From: Cyprinodon diabolis
Lineage: Eukaryota > Chordata > Actinopteri > Cyprinodontiformes > Cyprinodontidae
Length of the DNA: 64,000 nucleotides
NCBI GenBank assembly: GCA_030533445.1
Contig: CM060069.1
Span: forward strand, 501,256-565,255
Reading direction: 5' to 3'
Shown: one piece after another, positions 49,248 to 61,616 of the stretch
Numbering within the stretch: the first letter of the stretch is position 1
Layout of the letters: every line of letters starts with the position of its first letter
The notes under the pieces: generated by a model
The model's input: only the letters and a program-made list of their open reading frames with translations
Databases searched by the model: none
What the model was told of the DNA's origin: nothing
Position numbers and translations under genes: made by a program

Positions 49248-49838
49248 CCTCAGTGACTATAGACCTCCTGCCTTGTTCCAGAACCAAAGAAGACTCAGCC
49301 AGCGGCCCTCAGTGACTATAGACCTCCTGCCTTGTTCCAGAACCAAAGAAGACTCAGCCAGCAGTCCTCAGTGATTATAGACCTCCTGCCTTGTTCCAGA
49401 ATCAAAGAAGACTCAGCCAGCGGTCCTCAGTGACTATAGACCTCCTGCCTTGTTCCAGAACCAAAGAAGACTCAGCCAGCAGTCCTCAGTGATTATAGAC
49501 CTCCTGCCTTGTTCCAGAACCAAAAAAGACTCAGCCAGCAGTCCGTCGTGACTATAGACCTCCTGCCTTGTTCCAGAACCAAAGAAGACTCAGCCAGCAG
49601 TCCTCAGTGATTATAGACCTCCTGCCTTGTTCCAGAACCAAAGAAGACTCAGCCAGCGGTCCTCAGTTACTATAGACCTCCTGCCTTGTTCCAGAACCAA
49701 AGAAGACTCAGCCAGCAGTCCTCAGTGATTATAGACCTCCTGCCTTGTTCCAGAACCAAAGAAGACTCAGCCAGCGGTCCTCAGTTACTATAGACCTCCT
49801 GCCTTGTTCCAGGACCAAAGAAGACTCAGCCAGCAGTC
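49248..49838 (+). repeat. 59-bp minisatellite, 10 units, derived from LINE RT sequence
   Basis: Ten head-to-tail units of 59 bp each contain CTCAGTGACTATAGACCTCC and CAAAGAAGACTCAGCCAGC. In the right frame one unit reads PEPKKTQPAVLSDYRPPAL, which corresponds to the conserved VPVPKK...LSDYRPVAL region of Rex1-type reverse transcriptases. Because 59 is not a multiple of three, the amplification destroys the frame. Confidence 0.9.
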
Positions 49839-50480
49839 CACCTGCTGCCCTGGCAACCACATCACAAAGGTCCTAGAAAGACTTCTGTTGGTTCACCTCA
49901 GCAAGCAAACCAGCAAACAGCTATCAGGACCCCCTGCAGTTTGCTTATCGTCATGGAGATGGAGTTGAGGATGTCATCATCCACCTGCTTCAATAAACCC
50001 CTGTCATTTAGCCAAGGCAGGTAGCACTGTGAGGATCATGGTATTTGATTTCTCCAGATTCAGCCTGACTGACTTAGAGAGAAACTCCAGCAGACTCAGG
50101 TGGAGGCATCAACAACCACCTGGATCAAAGACTAACTGATAGACAGACCACAGGTTGTTAGACTGAAGGCTCAGCTGGCTGATCCAGCAGCTCAGGAGCA
50201 CCACAGGGGACGGTATTCTCTCTATCCCTCTGTTCACCTCTGGCTTCCAGGACAAGACAGAGTCCTGTCCTCTGCAGGAATCCTGGGATGACTCTGCAGT
50301 CATTGGGAGCATCAAAGATGGAGCAGAAGCTGAGGACAGAGAGCTGGTGAAGCGCTTTGTGGCATGAAACAATCATCTGATCCTAAAGGTCAACAAAACA
50401 AGGAGATGATTGGAGATTTCAGAAGAAACAGGAACAAGTTGCATCCTGTTAACATCCTGGGAGAAGAAGTGGAGGTGGTG
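49839..50480 (+). pseudogene. Rex1-like LINE reverse transcriptase, right part
   Basis: It continues directly after the 59-bp array. Readable pieces are ITKVLERLLLVHLSKQTS, GSTVRIMVFDFSRFSLTD, a region matching GAPQGTVLSP-like text in broken form, CPLQESWDDSAVIGSIKDGAEAEDRELV and NHLILKVNKT. Stops and shifts are frequent. The catalytic YADD equivalent is replaced by WDDSAV-type text, as in Rex1-like elements that carry SDDSAV. It is a dead fragment; there is no clear 3' end. Confidence 0.6.
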
Positions 50481-50589
50481 TAGGAGCAGCGGTGTGGACT
50501 CGAGTCACAGGACAAAAAACCCAAAGATAATATAAAAATGTAAACGACACACTCTGTATCTTTCATTGTGTTTATATTCCGTAAAAATT

Positions 50590-50710
50590 CAAAAAATATC
50601 CACTGGACTTGGTTTCCAAGATTTGAAGACGTTTCTCCACCTCTCCAGGAAGCTTTCTCAATTAAAATGTCTGGATCTGCAGTGAGTTTGAGTCTTATAT
50701 AGACAAGGCC
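50590..50710 (+). mobile_element. possible Penelope-like element fragment
   Basis: The text CCAAGATTTGAAGACGTTTC followed by TCTCCAGGAAGCTTTCTC resembles a fish-wide repeat usually assigned to Penelope-like elements. A more diverged relative is at 52,110-52,170 (TGAAGATGTTTTGACATC, TATCCAGGAG). No coding part is present. Confidence 0.35.
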
Positions 50711-50833
50711 TTGTATCGCTTGGAAACATGCAAATGGTAACCGATGAATGGGTCGTTTGGTTCCATTGTTAGCCTGTAATATCTGAAACCTGTCTATGAT
50801 TCTGAGGGTCGTCGTTAAAGGGGGGCGATTGCT

Positions 50834-50903
50834 GTTAAGGGGGGTTTGTCTCCTGTAATACCTGAAACCTGTCAAGTATTACAGGAGACAAACCCCCCTT
50901 AAC
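50834..50903. repeat. perfect 27-bp inverted repeat (hairpin)
   Basis: Arms at 50,834-50,860 and 50,877-50,903 are exact reverse complements, starting GTTAAGGGGGG and ending CTGTAATA. The loop is 16 bases (CCTGAAACCTGTCAAG). Confidence 0.9.
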
Positions 50904-51300
50904 GGGGCAGGAGGCCTCTGATTGGACAAATCTACATCCGCTCTACACTATGCGTATTTCCTGTTTGGTTCCTTACCAGCTTGTTTTGTTTGTTTCCACC
51001 TGGATCCCCGCTGTTTCTGGCTCTCATGTCCCTCCCTTGTCGCACAAACTATCCCCCACTTCCTCACCTCCTCGGCCGTATCTAGACCCACAGCTAGTTC
51101 CTGATTGTTCCTCTAGCGTTGTGGCGTGGAATAACGTAGCACAGACCACGCTTCAATATTGGGCAGAAATCCGAAATATCTGCGACACACTGCTGGGGGA
51201 GGATAACCAGGCCTTAAGGACCCCTGGGCCGTGAAGGATGACTGGGAGGGGGTCTAACTAAAGTTTACCTGGGGCCCCAAAATGGCTAAGTCTGCCGCTG
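50904..51300. other. unassigned stretch with short open frame
   Basis: A 94-codon plus frame (50,950-51,234) has no recognisable domain. Composition is more GC-rich than the neighbours. I do not call a gene. Confidence 0.4.
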
Positions 51301-51388
51301 GGCTAAAGGTCCATTATTACCAAGACCTAAGGGATAAGGGCCAGTAGTTTCAACAGCTAAAGGCCATTAGCAAGGAGCCGTCGGTTAA
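51301..51388. repeat. second isolated set of degenerate 24-bp units
   Basis: Positions 51,301-51,324 match the unit of the 34,303-40,374 array at about 19 of 24 bases, in the same orientation. Two or three worse copies follow. The main array ends 11 kb away. Confidence 0.55.
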
Positions 51389-53277
51389 AGTCTTGCTGGG
51401 TTTTTATTTTTCACGTTTTCTTTTTTCATGACTTGGTGATTATCATTTAATAAAGCTTTATAGAACACTTCTACTGACAGTCACATCCATTATCACTTCC
51501 ATAAACTGAAATCTACATTATTCAACACCCTATTTTTATGTTTTTTACTTTATATTTTCAACCTTTATATAACCATAAAAAATCCCATTGAGATTAAAAA
51601 GCTATTTTTCGTGAGTCCCTCCCAAGAGGCAGCAAAGTTACAAGCTGAACAGAAAAACCTTTACGTTCCATTAGAATGACAGATACATTAGCAACAATTA
51701 AAGACAAACCAACTGTGATGGTTAAGTTCTGCTTCTCTCTCCATTCCTCCACCTGCTGCTCTTCTCTCTAAATATGGCATTTAAGCTTTTCAGTCTTAAA
51801 AGTTAATATCATGGCAAGTTTTTCAAATAGTTTTCCCAGAAGGATCATTAGATCTTTTTAAAGAAAATTATTATTTTTTTCCACAAATACATAAGTAAGT
51901 CAAAGAAGAATACAAATTTTTACATTTGCTTCCTTTTCATAAATGAACGAAGGAAGATGGAGGATGAGAATCTTCACTGAACAGAATCTGTAGGAAAATG
52001 ACAGGATGATCATTCCAGGAGCTTTAGGAGGCAACCTAATCAGAAACACAGAATGAGACGACTTTCAAAATACTTTCAATATTCGGTAACCAAATTAAAT
52101 ATGGAAGGTAACTTTAGTTTTTCTGAAGATGTTTTGACATCTATCCAGGAGTAAGTTCTGTTTCCACACACCAGAGGATTCTAGTTGGATGTATTTAATC
52201 AGGACTTAAATAGCCGTCATATTGAAATGAACAATTTCTGCGTTGGACAAATATTTCAGGATCCTCCAGCTGTTTAACACCTTCCACAACCGCAGACATA
52301 GGGCATATATTTGAGATGTTATTGCTAACAATTTGTACATGTTCAAAAAACTGCACATTTATTATAAAACTGCACATTTTTTATTATAAAAAGAACAAAA
52401 CGGCCTTTTCTACAAATGCTATTAATAAAGCATTTCCATGGCTAGTGGGCTGGTTGTTCAACCAGCCTGTCAGCAGCCTGCAGGCTGAGCAGGTCTGAAA
52501 GCACAGAGGCCAATAGATGTTGGTTGCTTTCTAAAGTTTGTTTCTAAAAATGATATGTGATAATATACTGGGTTGAGATGAAGATTACTATTTAATCTGA
52601 GCCGAGGACATGGTGTACAATCTTAGATAGTGTCAATAGACTCTGTGTTTAGCCAACAGTCACATGCTGCTCTGAGAATCAAAGATTGTGTTGAGAGGAA
52701 ACCTGAGGAATTACTCCAGCTTGTGACACTTGGGTTCTTTCCTCACATGGAGGTCAGATAACGAGGGAAACAAAAATCTTCTATAGTTATGCTGCTATAG
52801 ACTTAGGCTGCTGGAGGACAAGAATCTGTTTAGTGTAGAGTTAAGCTTGTTTTATGCTTACACACACGTACATTCTACAAGGAAAATCAGACGTTCAAAC
52901 ACAATATCTGAAGCTTTTGTACCTTTGTGTACTCCATGCCACTTGTATACTTGTTCCTAATTTTCTGGCCAGTTCCAGGAGGCTGTGTACACACCACAAA
53001 ACACAATCTTGCAACACCTCACCACATGTAGAATTAGAAAATACAGCCATTCCCAACTTAAAAAAAAAAGTTTTTTCACAATGTGGCGATCTTATTGGTA
53101 TTTATGGGCTAAATCACAACAACTCTAGAAGATTACATTTGCTAACTTTGCCAGTTAGAGTTGTCGCTCAGCCGCTATGTTTTTATTTTTTAGTCTTTTA
53201 GACGTGAATATTCTGAAATTTTATTTATTCATCCTCTTATATAACAAAAGTATAGATAATATGGGGGGAAATTATAG
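51389..53277. other. intron 1 sequence, no gene seen
   Basis: AT-rich DNA of 1.9 kb. Only a weak Penelope-like relic near 52,110-52,170 was noticed. Confidence 0.5.
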
Positions 53278-53846
53278 ATTAAATTAAATTCTATTCAGTT
53301 TATTTCTATAGCTCCAATTCACATCATGTCATCTCAGGTCACTTTCCAGTTCACCAGATCATACAGTCAAATTGATACAAAGTTTTCTATCTAAGGAAAA
53401 CCAGTTGATTGCATTGACTCATTGACTCTTCAGCAATCCCTCACACTAAGCATGCTTGTAGCGACAGTGGAGAGGAAAAACTCCCTTTGAACAGGAAGAA
53501 ACCTCCAGCAGAACCAGGCTCAGTGTGAGCGGCCATCTGCTGAGGCCCACTGGGGTTCAAGGAGACAGAAGCAGACATAGAAAAAGAAGCATAGATACAA
53601 AAGGCAACTGTCAACCAGCTCCACAGGCGGCCCCGTCCAGGAAACACACAGCCAGGCAGACGAGCTCCGAGCCAGCTCCCATGTCAGAGGATGAAGAGAG
53701 CACATCCAGTTAGTCACAGTCAGAGAAACAGGACTACACTGGAAAACAGGCCAAGCTCCAACATCTAGAAACAAAGGTGTTGATGGCAGCAGCACAGCTG
53801 ATATTTTTCTCCAGGATGGAGTCACAGCCAAACAGGAACAGATGAG
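53278..53846 (-). mobile_element. L2 LINE 3' UTR fragment
   Basis: It is nearly the same sequence as 46,622-47,180, in the same orientation, and includes GCATGCTTGTAGCGACAGTGG and GAAACCTCCAGCAGAACC. It is a heavily 5'-truncated copy with no coding part. The close match suggests the same young subfamily. Confidence 0.85.
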
Positions 53847-54530
53847 GTCAAGCTACCTTCCCTATGATTTATCTTAAAGGTATAGTGGAGGATTTTCACA
53901 TATTTTTTAAAAGACCCGCCCTCTGCAATTTAAAAAAAAACACACATGCACAACCCTTTACCCGCTCCCAAGAGGTAACACGGTAACACCTATTAAACGA
54001 GTGTGAGAGTGTGCACCATTTCTCCTCGTGCAATCTCTGTTTAACAGTTGCTGTTCTCAAAGCTCATAGCAGCTTACTGTCTGAAACCATAGCTCACCAC
54101 AGATAAAACCTGAAAGTGTGCAGAAAAAGATAGCTACAGTAACGTAGGGTGACCAGACGTCCTCTTTTTTCCCGGACTTCTCCTACTTTTTGAACCTAAA
54201 AAAATGTCCGGTGGAATTTAAAAATTGGATTTTGGTCGACTACAGTGCAGCAGGTACTCGAAACACAACGGGCATTCGAACCAAGCCAGGACTGGGGCTG
54301 CTCCAGGAACCCTGGCGGACTGAGACAGGGGGCCAACGGGGGACAGAGCGACCAAACCCGACCTATTGATGATAGCTCTCTGCTGAGGTCCAGTCTAGTC
54401 AGCGGCCCAGCAGTCGACACTTCATATTTTTAGTTTATTTTGTTTAATGGTTGTATTTTCATGATATCACAAAGGTATAAAAAAGTATGGAAGGGAGCAA
54501 GAATTCAACAATAAAGGTTATATCTTACAC
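53847..54530. other. intron sequence with possible DNA-transposon relic
   Basis: TAGGGTGACCAGACGTCCTC near 54,145 resembles the end of a dispersed DNA element. Nothing else was recognised. Confidence 0.35.
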
Positions 54531-57500
54531 ACTGTAGGAACACCTGAACTGTATAGACACCCACAGTCTAGAGACTCCCTCACTGTAGAGACGCCCACTG
54601 TGGGGATGCCCCTATTATAGAGATGCCCACACTGTAGGGATGCCCCTATTATAGAGATGCCCACACTGTAGGGATGCCCTCAATGTAGGGACGCCCCTAT
54701 TATAGAGACACCCACACTGTAGAGATGCCTTTACTCTAGAGATGCCCACACTGTAGAGACGCCCACACTGTAGAGACGCCCTCAATAAAGAGATGCCCAC
54801 ACTCTAGAGACGCCCTCACTGTAGAGACGCCCTTATTGTAGAGACGACCACACTGTAGAGACGCCCTTACTCTAGAGATGACCACACTGTAGAGATGCCC
54901 TCAATGTAGGGACGCCCCTATTATAGAGACACCTACACTGTAGAGATGCCTTTACTCTAGAGATGCCCACACTGTAGAGACGCCCACACTGTAGAGACGC
55001 CCTCAATAAAGAGATGCCCACACTCTAGAGACGCCCTCACTGTAGAGACGCCCTTATTGTAGAGACGACCACACTGTAGAGACGCCCTTACTCTAGAGAT
55101 GACCACACTGTAGAGATGCCCTCAATGTAGGGACGCCCCTATTATAGAGACACCTACACTGTAGAGACGCCTTTACTCTAGAGATGCCCACACTGTAGAG
55201 ATTTCCAAACTGTAGGGACACCCTTATTGTAGAGACGACCACACTGTAGAGAAGCCCACACTGTAGAGACGCCCACACTGTAGAGACGCCCTTACTCTAG
55301 AGATGACCACACTGTAGAGACGCCCTCACTGTAGAGACACCCACACTCTAGAGATGCCCTCACTGTAGAGAAGCCCTCACTGTAGAGACGCCTTTACTCT
55401 AGAGATGCCCACACTGTAGAGACGTCCACACTGTAGAGACGCACTCACTGTAGAGACGTCCTAACTCTAGAGATGCCCACACTATAGAGACACCCTCACT
55501 GTAGGGACGCCCCTATTATAGAAAAACCCACACTGTAGAGACGCCCTCACTGTAGAGACACCCACACTCTAGAGATGCCCTCACTGTAGAGAAGCCCACA
55601 CTGTAGAGACGCCCACACTCTAGAGACGCCCTCACTCTAGAGACGCCCTCACTGTAGAGACGTCCTTACTCTAGAGCTGACCACACTGTAGAGATGCCCT
55701 CAATGTAGGAACGCCCCTATTATAGAGACACCCACACTGTAAAGACGCCCTCACTGTAGAGACGCCCTCAATGTAGAGACGCCCACACTCTAGAGACGCC
55801 CTCACTGTAGAGACGCCCTTACTCTAGAGATGACCACACTGTAGAGATGCCCTCAATGTAGGAACGCCCCTATTATAGAGACACCCACGCTGTAGAGACG
55901 CCTTTACTCTAGAGATGCCCACACTGTAGAGACGCCCTCACTGTAGAGATTTCCTAACTCTAGAGATGACCACACTGTAGAGATGCCCTCAATGTAGGAA
56001 CGCCCCTATTATAGAGACACCCACACTGTAGAGACACCCTCACTGTAGAGACGCCCTCACTGTAGAGACGCCCACACTCTAGAGATGCCCACACTGTAGA
56101 GATGCCCACACTGTAGAGACGGCCTCACTTTAGAGATTTCCTAACTCTAGAGATGCCCACACTGTAGAGACGCCCACACTGTAGAGATTTCCAAACTGTA
56201 GGGACGCCCTTATTGTAGAGACGACCACACTGTAGGGACACCCTTATTATAAAGACGGCCACACTGTGGAGATGCCCACACTGTAGGGACGCCGTCACTT
56301 GAGAGACGCCCACACTCTAGAGTTTCCCTCACTGTAGAGAAGCCCTCACTGTAGAGACACCCACACTCTAGAGACGCCCTCACTGTAGAGACGCCCTTAC
56401 TCTAGAGATGACCACACTGTAGAGATGCCCTCAATGTAGGAATGCCCCTATTATAGAGAAACCCACAATGTAGAGACGCCCTCACTGTAGAGACGCCCTC
56501 ACTGTAGAGACGCCCACACTCTAGAGATGCCCACACTGTAGAGATGCCCTCACTATAGAGATTTCCTAAGTCTAGAGATGCCCACATTGTAGAGACGCCC
56601 ACACTGTAGAGATTTCCAAACTGTAGGGACGCCCTTATGGTAGAGACGACCACACTGTAGGGATGCCCTTATTATAGAGACCCCCTCACTGTAGAGAAGC
56701 CCTCACTGTAGAGACGCCCTTACTCTAGAGACGCCCGCACTGTAGAGACGCCCTCACTCCAGAGACGCCCTCACTGTAGAGACGCCCTTACTCTAGAGAT
56801 GACCACACTGTAGAGATGCCCTCAATGTAGGAATGCCCCTATTATAGAGACACCCACGCTGTAGAGACGCCTTTACTCTAGAGATGCCCACACTGTAGAG
56901 ACGTCCACACTGTAGAGACGCACTCACTGTAGAGACGCCCTAACTCTAGAGATGCCCACACTATAGAGACACCCTCACTGTAGGGACGCCCCTATTATAG
57001 AGACACCCACACTGTAGAGACGCCCTCACTGTAGAGACGCCCACACTCTAGAGACGCCCTCACTGTAGAGACGCCCACACTGTAGAGACGCCCACACTCT
57101 AGAGACGCCCTCACTCTAGAGATACCCTCACTGTAGAGCCGCCCTTACTCTAGAGATGACCACACTATAGAGATGCCCTCAATGTAGGAAAGCCCCTATT
57201 ATAGAGACACCCACACTGTAGAGACGCCCTCACTGTAGAGACGCCCAAACTCTAGAGATGCCCCCACTGTAGAGACGCCCACACTGTAGAGACGCCCTCA
57301 CTGTAGAGGCGCCCTCACTGTAGAGACGCCCACACTGTAGAGATGCCCACACTCTAGAGATGCCCTCACTGTAGAGACGCCCTTACTCTAGAGATGACCA
57401 CACTGTAGAGATGCCCTCAATGTAGGAACGCCCCTATTATAGAGACACCCACACTGTAGAGATGCCTTTACTCTAGAGATGCCCACACTGTAGAGACGGC

Positions 57501-60500
57501 CTCACTTTAGAGATCTCCTAACTCTAGAGATCCCCACACTGTAGAGACGCCCACACTGTAGAGATTTCCAAACTGTAGGGACGCCCTTATTGTAGAGACG
57601 ACCACACTGTAGGGACACCCTTATTATAAAGACGGCCACACTGTGGAGATGCCCACACGGTAGGGACACCCTTATTATAAAGATGGCCACACTGTGGAGA
57701 TGCCCACACTGTAGGGACGCCGTCACTGGAGAGACGCCCACACTCTAGAGTTTCCCTCACTGTAGAGATGCCCACACTGTAGAGACACCCACACTCTAGA
57801 GATGCCCTCACTGTAGAGACGCCCTTACTCTAGAGATGACCACACTGTGGAGATGCCCTCAATGTAGGAACGCCCCTATTATAGAGAAACCCACACTGTA
57901 GAGGCGCCCTCACTGTAGAGATGCCCTCACTGTAGAGACGCCCACACTCTAGAGATGCCCCCACTGTAGAGACGCCTTTACTCTAGAGATTCCCACACTG
58001 TAGAGATGCCCTCACTATAGATTTCCTAACTCTAGAGATGCCCACACTGTCGAGACGCCCACACTGTAGAGATGCCCACACTGTAGAGACGGCCTCATTT
58101 TAGAGATTTCCTAACTCTAGAGATGCCCACACTGTAGAGACGCCCACACTGTAGAGATTTCCAAACTGTAGGGACGCCCTTATTGTAGAGACGACCACAC
58201 TGTAGGGACACCCTTATTATAAAGACGGCCACACTGTGGAGATGCCCACACTGTAGGGACGCCGTCACTTGAGAGACGCCCACACTCTAGAGTTTCCCTC
58301 ACTGTAGAGAAGCCCTCACTGTAGAGACACCCACACTCTAGAGACGCCCTCACTGTAGAGACGCCCTTACTCTAGAGATGACCACACTGTAGAGATGCCC
58401 TCAATGTAGGAATGCCCCTATTATAGAGAAACCCACAATGTAGAGACGCCCTCACTGTAGAGACGCCCTCACTGTAGAGACGCCCACACTCTAGAGATAC
58501 CCACACTGTAGAGATGCCCTCACTATAGAGATTTCCTAAGTCTAGAGATGCCCACACTGTAGAGACGCCCACACTGTAGAGATTTCCAAACTGTAGGGAC
58601 GCCCTTATGGTAGAGACGACCACACTGTAGGGATGCCCTTATTATAGAGACCCCCTCACTGTAGAGAAGCCCTCACTGTAGAGACGCCCTTACTCCAGAG
58701 ACGCCCTCACTGTAGAGACGCCCTTACTCTAGAGATGACCACACTGTAGAGATGCCCTCAATGTAGGAATGCCCCTATTATAGAGACACCCACGCTGTAG
58801 AGACGCCTTTACTCTAGAGATGCCCACACTGTAGAGACGTCCACACTGTAGAGACGCACTCACTGTAGAGACGCCCTAACTCTAGAGATGCCCACACTAT
58901 AGAGACACCCTCACTGTAGGGACGCCCCTATTATAGAGACACCCACACTGTAGAGACGCCCTCACTGTAGAGACGCCCACACTGTAGAGACGCCCTCACT
59001 GTAGAGACTCCCACACTGTAGAGACGCCCACACTCTAGAGACGCCCTCACTCTAGAGATACCCTCACTGTAGAGACGCCTTTACTCTAGAGATGCCCACA
59101 CTGTAGAGACGTCCACACTGTAGAGACGCACTCACTGTAGAGACGCCCTAACTCTAGAGATGCCCACACTATAGAGACACCCTCACTGTAGGGACGCCCC
59201 TATTATAGAGACACCCACACTGTAGAGACGCCCTCACTGTAGAGACGCCCACACTGTAGAGACGCCCTCACTGTAGAGACTCCCACACTGTAGAGACGCC
59301 CACACTCTAGAGACGCCCTCACTCTAGAGATACCCTCACTGTAGAGCCGCCCTTACTCTAGAGATGACCACACTATAGAGATGACCTCAATGTAGGAAAG
59401 CCCCTATTATAGAGACACCCACACTGTAGAGACGCCCTCACTGTAGAGACGCCCACACTCTAGAGACGCCCTCACTGTAGAGACGCCCACACTCTAGAGA
59501 TGCCCTCACTCTAGAGATACCCTCACTGTAGAGCCGCCCTTACTCTAGAGATGACCACACTGTAGAGATGCCCTCAATGTAGGAAAGCCCCTATTATAGA
59601 GACACCCACACTGTAGAGACGCCCTCACTGTAGAGGCGCCCTCACTGTAGAGACGCCCACACTGTAGAGATGCCCACACTCTAGAGATGCCCTCACTGTA
59701 GAGACGCCCTTACTCTAGAGATGACCACACTGTAGAGATGCCCTCAATGTAGGAACGCCCCTATTATAGAGACACCCACACTGTAGAGATGCCTTTACTC
59801 TAGAGATGCCCACACTGTAGAGACGGCCTCACTTTAGAGATCTCCTAACTCTAGAGATCCCCACACTGTAGAGACGCCCACACTGTAGAGATTTCCAAAC
59901 TGTAGGGACGCCCTTATTGTAGAGACGACCACACTGTAGGGACACCCTTATTATAAAGACGGCCACACTGTGGAGATGCCCACACGGTAGGGACACCCTT
60001 ATTATAAAGATGGCCACACTGTGGAGATGCCCACACTGTAGGGACGCCGTCACTGGAGAGACGCCCACACTCTAGAGTTTCCCTCACTGTAGAGATGCCC
60101 ACACTGTAGAGACACCCACACTCTAGAGATGCCCTCACTGTAGAGACGCCCTTACTCTAGAGATGACCACACTGTGGAGATGCCCTCAATGTAGGAACGC
60201 CCCTATTATAGAGAAACCCACACTGTAGATGGCGCCCTCACTGTAGAGACACCCTCACTGTAGAGACGCCCACACTCTAGAGATGCCCACACTGTAGAGA
60301 CGCCTTTACTCTAGAGATTCCCACACTGTAGAGATGCCCTCACTATAGATTTCCTAACTCTAGAGATGCCCACACTGTCGAGACGCCCACACTGTAGAGA
60401 TTTCCAAACTGTAGGCACGCCCTTATGGTAGAGACGACCACACTGTAGGGACGCCCTTATTATAAAGATGCCCACACTGTAGAGACGTTCACACTGTGGA

Positions 60501-61515
60501 GACACCCACACTGTAGGGACGCCGTCACTGGAGAGGCCCACACTCTAGAGACGCCCTCACTGTAGAGACGCCCACACTCTAGAGTTTCCCTCACTGTAGA
60601 GAAGCCCTCACTGTAGAGATTTCCAAACTGTAGGCACTTCCTTATGGTAGAGACGACCACACTGTAGGGACGCCCCTATTATAGAGACGCCCACGCTGTA
60701 GAGACGTCCACACTGCAGAGACGCCCTCAATAAAGGGATGCCCACACTCTAGAGACGCCCACACTCTAGAGTTTCCCTCACTGTAGAGACGCCCTTATTG
60801 TAGAGACGAACACACTGTAGAGACGCCCTTACTCTAGAGATGCCCACACTGTAGAGATGCCCTCAATGTAGGGACGCCCCTATTATGGAGACGACCGCAC
60901 TGTAGAGATGCTTTTACTCTACAGATGCCCATACTGTAGAGATGCCCTCACTGTAGGGATGCCCCTATTATAGAGACGCCTACACTGTTGAGACGCACTC
61001 ACTGTAGAGACGTCCTAACTCTAGAGATGCCCACACTTTAGAGACATCCTCACTGGCGGGATGCCCCTATTATAGAGACACCCACACTGTAGAGACGCCC
61101 TCACTGTAGAGACGCCCTCACTGTAGAGATGCCCACACTCTAGAGACGCCCACACTGTAGAGACCCCCCACTCTAGAGACACCCACACTCTAGAGATGCC
61201 CACACTGTCGAGATGCCCTCACTGTAGAGATTTCCAAACTGTAGGGATGCCCTTATTGTAGAGACGACCACACTGTAGGGACGCCCCCATTATAGAGACG
61301 CCCACACTGTAGGGACGCCCCTATTATAGAGATGCCCACGATGTAGAGAAGCCCTCACTGAAGAGATGCCCACACTCTAGAGACGCCCTCACTGTAGAGA
61401 CGCCCTTATTGTAGAGACGAACACACTGTAGAGACGCCCTCAATGTAGGGACGCCCCTATTATAGAGACGCCCACACTGTAGAGACACCCTTACTCTAGA
61501 GATGCCCACACTGTA
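54531..61515. repeat. 17-bp minisatellite (about 410 units)
   Basis: The unit is ACTGTAGAGACGCCCTC, alternating with variants in which GTAG becomes CTAG (creating TCTAGA), CTC becomes CAC, or AGACG becomes AGATG. Every few units a CCCCTATTATAGAGAC or CCCTTATTGTAGAGACG block occurs, giving higher-order blocks. Larger duplications have offsets of 1,970 bp (56,125 to 58,095) and 2,327 bp (57,502 to 59,829). As 17 is not a multiple of three, only short frames occur. It lies in predicted intron 1, starting about 1.4 kb from the putative first exon. Confidence 0.96.
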
Positions 61516-61616
61516 AAAGTTCACCATCATTCTACAAGCTGTTTAATGAATCAGCTCCACTTTCTGGAAATTACTTTTTTTAAGTCACTAATTTTGAAAA
61601 GTTTGTTTAGTGAAAA

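Noticed and set aside
50109..50875. Minus-strand ORFs of 72-161 residues
   Set aside because: They are antisense to the Rex1-like fragment and the hairpin region, with no domain.
50950..51234. 94-residue plus-strand ORF as a gene
   Set aside because: No family resemblance and no splice or promoter support; left as unassigned.
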